A DNA stretch of 64,000 nucleotides, from the NCBI RefSeq assembly GCF_050948175.1, contig NC_135199.1, positions 806,001-870,000 of the forward strand. Direction: 5' to 3'. Both the position numbers and the translations under genes were made by a program. Shown piece by piece: positions 10,740 through 21,100 of the stretch (its first letter is position 1; each line of letters starts with the position of its first letter). This DNA is from Xylocopa sonorina (lineage: Eukaryota > Arthropoda > Insecta > Hymenoptera > Apidae). The notes below the pieces were generated by a model that saw only the letters and a program-made list of their open reading frames with translations, made no database searches and had not been told where the DNA came from.

Positions 10740-12059
10740 ATGGCAACCCGGACTCCGACAAAAACGCGCCAGCAGACACAGCGAGCCGCCGCGATGGCCG
10801 ATTCCGAACGCGAAAAACGCACTAGCAGAACGCTTGATTTCCAAGACGCTATCGCCGAGCCTCTTCCTAGTACCGCGCAACAAAATACTTCCGCGAAAAA
10901 TACGAAAGCGACCGATCCGAGTAATGCCGCGTTGCTCCAGCAAATAGAAATTTTACGTCGTGAAATAGAATCTATTCGCAGAACGCCTGATTTAACGCGC
11001 GACGATACTGTTTCTCTAGATATTCCTCGGGGAAATCCGCTTTCCGGACATAATTCGAGCTCCGATTTTAATACAAATAGTTCGCAACACGACGAGCTAT
11101 CACTTAAGCAGGCCCTCGAAGCCGTGCCGACATTCGATGGTCAGAACATTCCCATTCTTCAGTTTACCCGAGCGTGTAAACGCGCTTATGAGCTTATCCC
11201 TAATGGGTGCGAGCGAACTTTCACACGCCTGCTTAAGGGAAAACTCAAGGGTCGTGCCTACGCCGCGCTAGAAGACGAGCCATGTTACACAATACTCGAA
11301 TTAACGGACGTTCTTCGCAGCACATTTTGCTCCGTAAAATCAGCTCATCATTATCGGGGTGAACTTGCAAATATATTCATGCGCGCGAACGAGCACATTC
11401 TAGATTACATCGGTCGAGTAAAAGATCTTAGAACCGCCATAATTGATTGCGAAAGGCTTGCTCGACGAGACACACCGGAATCGCTCGATGACGTAGACGC
11501 GCTCACATTACAATGTTTTAAAGACGGTCTCATTCCGGAAATTCGAATGCAAATGACTGTAAATTCATTCGGTACATTGCGAGAAACGTTCGCTCGAGCG
11601 CGGGAGCTCTATCAAATGCACGAACGTGATTGCAACCGACTAGGTAGATCGCGTGCCGCGCGACCAGAATCGCGCGAAAAACCAGCCGAAATTATTTGCC
11701 GAAAATGCAATAATATCGGACATTACGCGACCGAGTGTCGGCTCAGACCGCCATCGCCGTACCGACCGCAGGAATACTTGCGATCCAGGGACGTACCGCC
11801 TCCTACTCGAGGCCCCGCGTACGAACAACCGAGACAAATCGTAGCCAGGGACGCGCCCAAATTTTGTCGCTATTGCAAGACCCCGGGGCACGAAATAGGC
11901 GAGTGCCGCAAAAGACAGTACAACAACGCGGTAAATAAAAATTCGGGAAACGACAATGGCCTCCGCACCCGCCGCGAGACAGGTGGCGAGGCCGCGCACC
12001 AAGTCCGTCCTCTCGCCGCGAACAACTCCAACGCGGAAATCGACGAAACGCCGCGATAA
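10740..12059 (+). CDS. gag: Gag polyprotein (439 aa)
   Basis: Structural protein that packages element RNA into virus-like particles in the cytoplasm. The ATG at 10740 is the first in this frame, following an upstream tag. The N-terminus is Lys/Arg/Gln-rich (about 1-30); a polar region with a short helical stretch follows. The retrotransposon Gag core (about 125-290) includes a LKGRAYAAL-type motif. The C-terminal nucleocapsid has two CCHC zinc knuckles with C-x2-C-x4-H-x4-C spacing, at residues 320-333 and 376-389. Length is typical of two-knuckle gypsy Gags. The stop at 12057-12059 lies within the Pol frame overlap, so Pol is made by -1 frameshifting. No internal stops are seen, so the gene appears intact. 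Confidence 0.95.
   Translation: MATRTPTKTRQQTQRAAAMADSEREKRTSRTLDFQDAIAEPLPSTAQQNTSAKNTKATDPSNAALLQQIEILRREIESIRRTPDLTRDDTVSLDIPRGNPLSGHNSSSDFNTNSSQHDELSLKQALEAVPTFDGQNIPILQFTRACKRAYELIPNGCERTFTRLLKGKLKGRAYAALEDEPCYTILELTDVLRSTFCSVKSAHHYRGELANIFMRANEHILDYIGRVKDLRTAIIDCERLARRDTPESLDDVDALTLQCFKDGLIPEIRMQMTVNSFGTLRETFARARELYQMHERDCNRLGRSRAARPESREKPAEIICRKCNNIGHYATECRLRPPSPYRPQEYLRSRDVPPPTRGPAYEQPRQIVARDAPKFCRYCKTPGHEIGECRKRQYNNAVNKNSGNDNGLRTRRETGGEAAHQVRPLAANNSNAEIDETPR
11945..11993 (+). promoter_or_regulatory. -1 ribosomal frameshift signal (GGGAAAC plus hairpin)
   Basis: GGGAAAC at 11945-11951 is read in the Gag frame as G GGA AAC, the X XXY YYZ phase needed for a -1 slip. Six bases later, ggcctc (11958-11963) pairs with gaggcc (11988-11993). 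A 2x2 internal mismatch is followed by cacc (11966-11969) pairing with ggtg (11982-11985) and a 12-nt loop. The -1 frame is open from here through pol. A pseudoknot between the CG-rich loop and the bases just 3' of the stem is possible but not established. Confidence 0.75.
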
Positions 12060-15000
12060 ACATAACCGGAAAAACTAGCACGCCAAACGTAATTTTAAAA
12101 TCCGATCTTCTAGTTTCACCAACTCGCTTCATGGTGGACACTGGGGCGGAAATAAATGTTATAAAACGTTCGGCTCTAAAAGCATCCGCGCGAATCGATA
12201 AGTCCGAGATCGTCATAATAACAGGGGTAACCGATGGCAAAACCGCAACCTCTTGGACGGTGAATCTTGTGATTTTCGGTCGCGTCGTTCCTTTTAATGT
12301 GGTCGAGGATGATTTTCCCCTTAAACCAAGCGGGATCCTCGGCTCCGGGTTCTGTATGGACGCAGAAATCTCTTTTCCAAATAAAATAATCAAATGGAAT
12401 GGTAAGAGAATTCCTTTCGAAGACGATATCGAAGCACTCGAGGAACCGTCACCGGACTCGAAAATAAAGCCTCTCCTATCGCCGAAACGTAAACAAGCGC
12501 CGCGCACGGAATCTATTCCCCCTCCGCCGCCGCGCCCGCCGCGTAAATCATCGCCTCCGCTGAAACGCGATGCAGCAACGAAATCGAAGCTTCGAACGCA
12601 AGACAAAGCAGCTTCTCCGAAGTCAGGAGACCGTATCTCCATTCCGCCGAGATCAAATATCGGTATCAAGGTCCGCGTAGTTAATTCGAACCTCGCGGAA
12701 GGTATAATTCCTCGTATCGATCTTGCGCCGGGCATATTTTTCGGAAACGCTCTCGTCAGAGTAATTCGGGGCAAAGCGGTAACTCGAATAATTAATTCAT
12801 CCGACCGCGCCGTCGAAATCGCGTTACCAGAAATCGTACTTGAGCCCGCGCAAATCATGACTCCCCTCCATAAGGAGGAAAGTCCATCGCTCTATCCAGT
12901 TTTTTCTAAATCCAACGTATCCGCCGTACCGATCGGCTCATCCCAAAAAGGGAAAACTTCTATTTCTTTCTCGGGTCAGACACCATATCCGACAATCGAA
13001 ACTCCTCCTTCGCGTTGCAAAATCGCGAATGTTCAACAGATCTCTTATGCTCAGGCGGTTAAAAATAATGTACAACAGTCGCCGTTAAAACAAACATCGA
13101 AATCCGCCAATCCTTCGAAATCTCGTCTAGATCGACTTCTTAGTCTCCTCCGTCTCGACCACCTCAACGCAGAGGAAAGAGAGCACGTCGTCCGTCTCGT
13201 TCAAAGCACGCAGGAGCTTTTTCACATTGAGGGGGATAAATTAGGGCATACGTCAGCAACCACGCACAAGATTCCAACCGTCGACGACCGCCCCGTCAAT
13301 GTGAAACAATACCGGTTCCCACCAGCTCATAAGGAGGAGATTCGACGACAAGTCGACAAATTTTTACAAAATGGTGTCATCTCTCCGTCAAAATCACCAT
13401 ATAATTCGCCATTGTGGGTTGTCCCAAAGAAACCGGACTCCTTGGGCAACAAGCAATGGCGCGTCGTCATCGACTACCGCGCACTCAATGAGAAATCTGT
13501 CGCCGATGCCTATCCCCTCCCTTGCATTACCGAGATACTTGATCAGCTCGGGAGCGCGAAGTATTTTAGTACATTCGATCTCGCGAGCGGATTTCACCAG
13601 ATCCCAATGGAGCCCGCCGATGCTCCCAAAACCGCTTTTTCGACGCCTCACGGGCATTATGAATTTAAAAGAATGCCATTCGGATTAAAAAATGCGCCAG
13701 CAACGTTCCAACGACTTATGGACAATGTCCTGTCCGGTCTCCAGGGGAACGAAATTTTCGTCTATTTGGACGACATTGTTATCTACGCTAGCTCTCTTCA
13801 AGAACATCGACTTAAATTCGATAAATTAACTCAACGGCTCAAAGAAGCTAATTTAGTATTGCAGCCGGATAAGTGCGAATTCTTGAGGAGAGAAGTAAGC
13901 TATTTGGGTCATATTATCAGTGAGCACGGTGTAAAACCTGACCCTGCGAAAATTAGCGCCGTCAAAAATTTTCCGCGCCCGCGCAACGCGAAACAGATCA
14001 AACAATTCCTCGGGCTCGCGGGATACTACAGGCGGTTCATCGCAAATTTTTCCAATATTGCTAAGCCACTTACAAATTTGTTAAAAAAAGACGCGCCCTT
14101 TGTATGGCGTAACGAGCAAGAGAATTCATTCGTCAAACTCCGAGATTGCCTATGCGAAGCGCCTATCTTGCAGTACCCCAACTTCAAACAACCATTCGTG
14201 ATAACGACCGACGCGTCCGCCGAAGCTATTGGTGCTATCTTGAGTCAAGGACCAATAGGCCGCGACTTGCCAATCGCGTACACGTCGCGACTGTTAAACG
14301 CTGCGGAGAAAAACTACTCCACGATCGAGAAGGAGTGTCTGGCGATTGTCTACGCCGTCCATTACTTTCGTCCATACATATACGGTAATCAATTCAAACT
14401 CGTTACCGACCATCGACCGTTAGTGTGGATGAATTCGGTCAAGGACCCGTCAAGTAGACTCGTACGGTGGAGGCTTAAGTTAGCGGAATTTGACTACGAG
14501 ATGGTCTATAAAAGTGGAAAAACGAACCTTAATGCGGACGCATTGTCGCGGAATCCCGCTCAAATTTTTCCGCTCTCGTATTCAGAAAACTCGGAGGACG
14601 ACATCTTCGATGTGCCTCCGGAAACCCGTAAAAAGTATACCACACTAGCGCCTCCTCCTACTCCGGTAACATCAGAACCTGAATTACCGACTCCAGGCAC
14701 GTCCTTCCGTACCAACACAGCATCACCTCCGCAAGCCGCCAGCGACAGCACCGACTTCTATACTCCTGCTCCAAATGAATTTTTCCGACGCGAACCTCTG
14801 TTTAATTTCAGCCGTGACGCATTATCAACGCGACGAGACAATGTAGTTGTCTTCGTCACGCAATCTGGGCACCCCTATGACACGGGCGCCAAAGATCTAG
14901 CGAACACTGAAAAATTCCTCCTAAACAAAAATCACGTCCTTACCAAAGCCAAAGTCATAAAAATCGGAAACGAATTCCAAATCCAGCTTCCAATCATCGA

Positions 15001-16849
15001 ACATTCCACCAGATCAATCAATTTCCAGACCGTAATAGAAACATTCAGATCCTTGTGCGACGTTGTAAACGAATTACAATTACAAACATTTAGTATCGCA
15101 CAAACCTATCTAGACTCCGTATCCTGGTCCCGAATCCAGAAAATCCTTCAAGACCTGTTTTACGAAACAACTGTCCAGATTACGGTCTGCCAGGGCCTCA
15201 TTAAAACCCCTTCGGTCGAAGAGCGACTGAAAATAATAAGGGAAAACCACGACTCCCCTGTGGGAGGTCACAAAGGGGTTAATAAAACTTATTCTCGCAT
15301 CAGACAACAATACTTTTGGCCAAACATGAAAACACAAATACAAGAATATATTGGCAAATGTAAAAGTTGTCAGACAGAGAAACTGGTCCGGGTAAAGACC
15401 AGACAGCCTCTCACTTTAACCGACACCCCTGGCAGGGCATTCGATAAGATTTCAATGGACGTAATGGGTCCTCTTCCCGAAACTTCCGACGGTTATACAA
15501 GTATCCTCACGATCCAAGATCTCCTCACTAAATACTCAGTCGCAGTTCCTCTCAAAACCACCACCGCAGTAGACATTGCCGAAGCTTTAATAAAAGAATT
15601 CATTTGTAAGTTCGGATGCCCGAAAGGCATACTCACGGACCAAGGTTCGAACTTTATAAATAGCTTGATTAAAGCCATAGCAATCAAATTCCGTATTAAG
15701 CAATACAAGTCCACTGCGTTCCATCCACAGACAAACGGGTCCGTTGAACGATCTCACCACGTCCTGGCCGAATATCTGAAGCATTACATAGAGTCGAATA
15801 ACGATTGGGTGAATTGGTTACCGTATGCAATGTTTTCATACAACACCAGTGTGCACGAGGGTACATTATACACCCCACACGAACTAGTGTTCGGCAGGAT
15901 GGCTAGGACGCCGTCAGCCACTCCTTTTCAAGACAGCTCTGATAACGAAACATATAGCGACTATCTTATACAACTTCAGGAGAAAATCACGAAATCTCAG
16001 GATTTGGCTAAAGCCAATCTAGACAATGCGAAACGCCGTTCTAAATATTATTATGACCGAAATCTCAATGTCCAAAACTTCGAGGTAGGCCAATGGGTCT
16101 ATCTTTTAAAAGAGCCGAACAAACATAAGTTCCAGGCACAGTATTCTGGACCGTACCGTATCCTCGAAATTTTGGGCAACTGTAATGTTAAGCTGAATGT
16201 AAAAGGGCGCCATAAAATTGTTCATACGAACAAAATCAAAATTTGTAAACGAATGCATAGTATGCAGAGTATGGATGCTAGTGAAAGAAAAGTGCAAAAA
16301 ACTGAAAATGAAGCCAGTGAGAGCAGTGACATTCAAACGAACGCTGAAAGTGAAAGCGACGAAAGTGCCTGCAATCCGAAGGAAGCCCGCAGCCACGGTC
16401 CAAACTCCAAACGTTATCGCCAGGATCAACCAGGCGAAAAACCACAGATTCCGCAGCATCCAGCCGACAGGACCAAGAGAAGGATCCAGCATCCCGAAAT
16501 CTACCCAACAGACAAGAGATCTCGGCATGGCCGAGATTCTTTTTCCAAGGGGGGTGGTGTAACGTCAGGCGTACAGCCTGCCACCCTCCGGCGTCCACCT
16601 CATCATCCCCAGCATCCGTATCCGGAGCCCCTGCACACGGGCTACCCGCCGACTCGCCGTCCCTACAGAAGGAGACAAAGGTACGAGAGGGAAGAGGGAT
16701 GCAGCATGCCGCGCCCACGCGCGATCTCCACACACGAGGGGGAGGACTTCACCCCGTATTACGAGGGCGAGGAGCTCTCCGACACATACTGGGTCGAATC
16801 CCCAGCGATCACGAAGCCCTATACGTACTTCTCGTACATGTGGGATTAG
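11951..16849 (+). CDS. pol: Pol polyprotein: protease-RT-RNase H-integrase
   Basis: The frame is open from the slippery site to 16849. The first Met (12131) falls on the protease active site, so it is not the likely start. Numbering from that Met: protease DTGA at 3-6; RT with VIDYR, FDLASGFHQ and YLDD at 545-548; RNase H acidic residues D694, E735 and D760 (TDAS, IEKE, TDHR); integrase zinc finger H1040, H1047, C1077, C1080; catalytic triad D1110, D1170, E1206 (D-x59-D-x35-E); GPY/F module at 1340-1342. A Ser/Glu-rich then Arg/Pro-rich tail follows. Residues from about 1476 to 1572 are encoded inside the 3' LTR and end in a conserved ESPAITKPY/SYM block. No chromodomain and no env. Integrity suggests recent activity. 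Confidence 0.95.
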   Translation, partial: RQWPPHPPRDRWRGRAPSPSSRREQLQRGNRRNAAINITGKTSTPNVILKSDLLVSPTRFMVDTGAEINVIKRSALKASARIDKSEIVIITGVTDGKTATSWTVNLVIFGRVVPFNVVEDDFPLKPSGILGSGFCMDAEISFPNKIIKWNGKRIPFEDDIEALEEPSPDSKIKPLLSPKRKQAPRTESIPPPPPRPPRKSSPPLKRDAATKSKLRTQDKAASPKSGDRISIPPRSNIGIKVRVVNSNLAEGIIPRIDLAPGIFFGNALVRVIRGKAVTRIINSSDRAVEIALPEIVLEPAQIMTPLHKEESPSLYPVFSKSNVSAVPIGSSQKGKTSISFSGQTPYPTIETPPSRCKIANVQQISYAQAVKNNVQQSPLKQTSKSANPSKSRLDRLLSLLRLDHLNAEEREHVVRLVQSTQELFHIEGDKLGHTSATTHKIPTVDDRPVNVKQYRFPPAHKEEIRRQVDKFLQNGVISPSKSPYNSPLWVVPKKPDSLGNKQWRVVIDYRALNEKSVADAYPLPCITEILDQLGSAKYFSTFDLASGFHQIPMEPADAPKTAFSTPHGHYEFKRMPFGLKNAPATFQRLMDNVLSGLQGNEIFVYLDDIVIYASSLQEHRLKFDKLTQRLKEANLVLQPDKCEFLRREVSYLGHIISEHGVKPDPAKISAVKNFPRPRNAKQIKQFLGLAGYYRRFIANFSNIAKPLTNLLKKDAPFVWRNEQENSFVKLRDCLCEAPILQYPNFKQPFVITTDASAEAIGAILSQGPIGRDLPIAYTSRLLNAAEKNYSTIEKECLAIVYAVHYFRPYIYGNQFKLVTDHRPLVWMNSVKDPSSRLVRWRLKLAEFDYEMVYKSGKTNLNADALSRNPAQIFPLSYSENSEDDIFDVPPETRKKYTTLAPPPTPVTSEPELPTPGTSFRTNTASPPQAASDSTDFYTPAPNEFFRREPLFNFSRDALSTRRDNVVVFVTQSGHPYDTGAKDLANTEKFLLNKNHVLTKAKVIKIGNEFQIQLPIIEHSTRSINFQTVIETFRSLCDVVNELQLQTFSIAQTYLDSVSWSRIQKILQDLFYETTVQITVCQGLIKTPSVEERLKIIRENHDSPVGGHKGVNKTYSRIRQQYFWPNMKTQIQEYIGKCKSCQTEKLVRVKTRQPLTLTDTPGRAFDKISMDVMGPLPETSDGYTSILTIQDLLTKYSVAVPLKTTTAVDIAEALIKEFICKFGCPKGILTDQGSNFINSLIKAIAIKFRIKQYKSTAFHPQTNGSVERSHHVLAEYLKHYIESNNDWVNWLPYAMFSYNTSVHEGTLYTPHELVFGRMARTPSATPFQDSSDNETYSDYLIQLQEKITKSQDLAKANLDNAKRRSKYYYDRNLNVQNFEVGQWVYLLKEPNKHKFQAQYSGPYRILEILGNCNVKLNVKGRHKIVHTNKIKICKRMHSMQSMDASERKVQKTENEASESSDIQTNAESESDESACNPKEARSHGPNSKRYRQDQPGEKPQIPQHPADRTKRRIQHPEIYPTDKRSRHGRDSFSKGGGVTSGVQPATLRRPPHHPQHPYPEPLHTGYPPTRRPYRRRQRYEREEGCSMPRPRAISTHEGEDFTPYYEGEELSDTYWVESPAITKPYTYFSYMWD
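16519..16557 (+). promoter_or_regulatory. Hairpin, U-rich box and polypurine tract
   Basis: atctcggc (16519-16526) and gccgagat (16530-16537) form a perfect 8-bp stem with a 3-nt loop. A T-rich run follows (16538-16544), then the polypurine tract aaggggggtgg (16547-16557) directly abutting the LTR. The PPT primes plus-strand DNA synthesis in this class. The same arrangement is kept in the inverted element next to 31260. Confidence 0.7.
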
Positions 16850-18145
16850 AATAAGGACACTACTCACCTATGTACATACACACCAACACACACCTAGATT
16901 TAAGTGAATATATGTATATATTTCATTCATGCACGGCTATGTTCCGTGCACTCGCGCGCACACTCGACGCTCGCGGCTCACGCTTAACGCGGGCCGCGCC
17001 CCACTCCGAACGGCCGCCGCACCACGGGGGCCGAGCGGCCGCCCTACTCCGACCGTCCGCCCCACCGCGAGGGCCCAGCGACTCGCGCGCCGCGCGACCC
17101 GAGGAGGTCGCGGACGCGAGATACGAGAGTCAGTTGCTAACTCATCTCCGAACTGGAGAGTTCGTATCTCATCTCCGAACCGAGGAGTTCTAATCCAGCA
17201 TCCGAACGATGCACTTCCGATCCGAGCAATAGGCTCATTCGCAACGAGCAATTAGCTCTAATGCATTCGTCTCTATCCATACTCCCATAGCGGAGTCCAT
17301 TCGATACTTTATACTATTTCTAATTCTCATTGTAATCGCTAGTCAGTAACTTAGAATTTAGTCAAGTGTATCTAGTATAGTGAAATCATAGAATATAGTT
17401 TATTTTTGCCAGATTCAAAGTATCTTTATTCGAGTTCAAATACAATTCCTTAATTCTAATCCACGGGTACGCTCGCGATTATTCTAATTCCATATCTCAT
17501 CTACGATAGTCTTGAGGCTCGACGACTAGAGCGAACCAGCGCTTAGTTGCTCCATCCTCACTTCTACCGTGTACAGAATATCTTGCGCCCAGGTCGATCC
17601 CGGTAAGCTAGAGCGAACCAACGCTTAGCCGTGCCGTATTCAACCGAAGTTCAAGTATTCTCGATGAGCCTTGCACCTCCGACAAAGCGTACACGACGCG
17701 CGGGGAGGAGAGAGTTTATTCGTCGTCTCGCTCGGGAATACGTGGGTGATGCACCAGAATATTCAATTTCCTACGTTCGAGTCCTGGTTTCTGTGAAGGA
17801 GGTTTACTTCGCCGCACGACCCGTACGAGTCGCCAATCGTCAGGGCCAAACGCCGATACCTGCCAGCCGGAGTCAACCCGCCTGGACGCTTATTCCCGTA
17901 GACGTACCTCCGTTCCAGCCGTACGCCGCCGCCATCCCGGTTGCGGATCCAAGGCGCTCCAGGTACCTGGAAAGAGAAATCAGACAGCGGAATCAAGCCT
18001 TCGCAAGGTAAGTTTAGTGTTAATTACCGTTTTATCGAGTCCGAAACGCCAACGGACCCGGTCCGGACGCAATTCGCGTTATTTTCGGGAACGGTTACGA
18101 CTTTGTGCCACCGTTGCGAGCGCAACCGCACCTCGGGACGTGACA
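16558..18145 (+). repeat. 3' LTR (family A, other sublineage)
   Basis: 1588 bp, 27 bp longer than the 5' LTR because one extra 27-bp unit is present near 17145-17175. At the diagnostic sites it matches the solo LTR at 4350-5910 (atttag, tctagtatag, tgccag, taatcc, gccgtgccgtattcaacc, gatgagcc) and not its own 5' LTR. It encodes the Pol tail (to 16849) and the LTR ORF with an ATG. It is followed by gtat and satellite in reverse orientation. Confidence 0.95.
17664..18011 (+). CDS. LTR-encoded small basic protein (115 aa), 3' LTR
   Basis: Same frame and length as 5429-5776, with ATG at 17664 and TAA within the splice donor. Differences include V-to-S and S-to-Y changes in the middle (LVSVKEVYF rather than LVPVKEVSF). 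The motifs KRTRRAGR, REYVG, LIPV and IPVADPRR are intact. Because it lies in the 3' LTR it would be read only from transcripts that start in this LTR, or after a new round of retrotransposition. Confidence 0.5.
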   Translation: MSLAPPTKRTRRAGRREFIRRLAREYVGDAPEYSISYVRVLVSVKEVYFAARPVRVANRQGQTPIPASRSQPAWTLIPVDVPPFQPYAAAIPVADPRRSRYLEREIRQRNQAFAR

Positions 18146-21100
18146 GTATCGAACCAGTAGACTTCTAATGCTTCTTAAATCGCCATATCGCATCTCGTTT
18201 CTATGTTTCATGATAAGATATAATATCCGTTGTGTAGTGTTATGTATATTTCGTCTATACTTCAAATGAATGTAAATGCGACACTTCCTTGCTAGGAAAT
18301 AGTGTTTGCAGATATCGACGAATCAAAGCAATAAAGTTCTAAAGCTTCTTAAATGGCGATATCGCATCTCATTTCTACGTTTCATGATAAGATGTAATAT
18401 TCATTGTGCAGTGTTATGAATACCTCGTATTCACTTCAAAAGAATGTAAATGCGACACTTCCTTGCTAGGAAATAGCGTTTGCAGATGTCTACGTTTCGT
18501 GGCAATAGAGTTCTAATGCTTCTCAAAACGCGATATCGCTTCTCATTTCTATGTTTCATGATAATATATAATATTCATTTTGTAGTGTTATGAATACCTC
18601 GTACTCACTTCAAAAGAAAGTAAATGCGACACTTCCTTGCTTGGAAATAGCGTTTGTAGATGTCTACGTATCGAGGCAATAGTTTTCTAATGCTTCTTAA
18701 ATCGTCATATCGCATCTCTTATCTATGTTTCATGATAATATATAATATTCATTGCGAAGTGTCATGTATACCTCGCATACACTTCAAATGAATGTGAATG
18801 CGACAGTTCCTTGCTAGGAAATACTGTTTGCACATATCTAGTATCGAAGCAATAGAGTTCTAAACCTTCTTAAATCGCGATATCGCATCTCATTTCTATG
18901 TTTCATGATAAGATATAATATTCATTGTGCAGTGTTGTGAATACCTCGTATTCACTTCAAAAGAATGTAAATGCGACACTTCCTTGCTTGGAAATAGCGT
19001 TTGCAGATGTCTGCGCATCGAAGCAATAGAGTTCTAATGCTTCTTAAATCGTCATACCGCATCTCATATCTATGTTTCATGATAAGATATAATATTCATT
19101 GCGAAGTGATATGTATACGTCGTATTCACTTCAAAAGAGTGTAAATGCGACACTTCCTTGCTAGGAAATAGCGTTTGCAGATGTCTACGTATCGAAGCAA
19201 TAGAATTCTAATGCTTCTTAAGTCGTCATATCGCATCTCATTTCTAGGTTTCATGTTAAGATATAATATTCATTGTGGAGTGTTATGTATACCTCGTATT
19301 CACTTCAAAAGAATGTAAACGCGACACTTCCTTGCCAGGAAATAGCGTTTGCAGATGTCTATGTATCGTAGAGTTAGTGCTCTAATGCTTCTCAAAACGC
19401 GACAGCGTTTCTCATTTCTATGTTTCATGATAGTATATAATATTCATCGAGTAGTGTCATGTATACCTTGCATACACTTCAAATGAATGTAAATGCGACA
19501 CTTCCTTGCTAGGAAATAGCGTTTGCAGATGTCTGCGAAACGTGGCATTAGAGTTCTAATGCTTCTCAAAACGCGGTATCGCTACTCATTTCTATGTTTC
19601 GTGATAATATATAATATTCATTGCGAAGTGCCATGTATATCTCGCATACACTTCAATTGAATGTAAATGCGACACTTCCTTGCTAGGAAATAGCGTTTGC
19701 TGATGTCTTCGTATCGAAGCAATAAACTCCTAAATCTTCTTAAATCGCGATATCGCATCTCATTTCTATGTTTCATGATAAGATATAATATTCATTGTGC
19801 AGTGTTATGTATATCTCATCTATACTTCAAATGATTATAAATGCGACACTTCCTTGCTAGGAAATAGCGTTTGCAAATATCTACGTATCGTGGCATTAGA
19901 GTTCTATATCTTCTAAAAACGCGATATCGCTTCTCATTTCTATGTTTCTTTATAATATATAGTATACATTGCGAAGTGCAATGTATACCTTGTATTCCTT
20001 TCAAAAGAATGTAAATGCGACACTTGCTTGCTTGGATGTAGCGTTTGCAGATGTCTACGTATCGAAGCCATAAAGTTCTAATGCCTCTTAAATCGCCATA
20101 TCGCATCTCATTTCTATGTATCATGATAAGAAATAATATTCATTGTGCAGTGTTATGTATACCTCGTATTCAGATCAGAAGAATGTAAATGCGACACTTC
20201 GTTGCTAGGAAGTAGAGTTTGCAGATGCCTACGTATCGAAGCAATAGAGTTCTAATGCTTCTTAAATCGCCATATCGCATCTCATTTCTATGTTTCATGA
20301 TAAGATATAGTATTCATTGTGCAGTGTTATGTATATCTCGTCTATACTTCAAATGAATGTAAATGCGACACTTCCTTGCTAGGAAATAGCGTTTGCAGAT
20401 GTCTACGTATCGAAGCAATAGTGTTCTAATTCTTCTTAAATCGCGATATCGCCTCTCATTTCTATGTTTCATGATAACATATAATATTCATTGTGCAGTG
20501 TTATGTATATCTGATCTATACTTCAAATGAATGTAAATGCGACACTTCCTTGCTAGGAAATAACGTTTGCAGATGTCTGCGAATCGTGGCATTAGAGTTC
20601 TAATGCTTCTCAAAACTCAGTATCGCTACTCATTTCTATGTTTCGTGATAATATATAATATTCATTGCGAAGTGCCATGTATATCTCGCATACACTTCAA
20701 TTGAATGTAAATTCGACACTTCCTTGCTAGGAAATAGCGTTTGCAGATGTCTGCGTATCGTGGCATTGGAGTTCTAATGCTTCTCAAAACGCGGTATCGC
20801 TTCTCATTTCTATGTTTCGTGATAATATATAATATTCATTGCGAACTGCCATGTATATCTCGCATACACTTCAATTGAATGTACATGCGACACTTCCTTG
20901 CTAGGAAGTAGCGTTTGCAGATGTCTACGTATCGAAGCAATGGAGTTCTAATGCTTCTTAAATCGCCATATCGCATCTCATTTCTATGTTTCATGATAAG
21001 ATATAATATTCATTGTGCAGTGTTATGCATATCTCGTATTCACTACAAATGTATGTAAATGCGACACTTCCTTGCCAGGAAATAGCGTTTGCAGATGTCT

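Larger units (their letters stand above)
9097..18145 (+). mobile_element. Full-length Ty3/gypsy LTR retrotransposon
   Basis: 9049 bp: 5' LTR (9097-10657), PBS (10671-10688), gag (10740-12059), pol in the -1 frame (to 16849), PPT (16547-16557), 3' LTR (16558-18145). Gag and Pol frames are uninterrupted, so the element looks recently active. RT and RNase H motifs and the D35E integrase resemble the 17.6/297-type gypsy clade. No separate env ORF is present. Oddities: the LTRs belong to two sublineages, the flanks (catg left, gtat right) are not a TSD, and the satellite orientation differs on the two sides. The element as assembled is therefore probably a recombinant. Confidence 0.95.

Noticed and set aside
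12131..12133. ATG at 12131 as the true Pol start
   Set aside because: It lies two codons before the protease active-site DTG, so a domain would be truncated; the frame is open further upstream to a slippery heptamer.
16220..16557. An env gene after integrase
   Set aside because: The tail stays in the pol frame, is low-complexity, and shows no signal peptide, transmembrane segment or furin-type site.
19816..20124. Open frames of about 100 codons within the satellite
   Set aside because: They come from the 174-bp period being divisible by three; neighbouring monomers break the frame and there are no domains.
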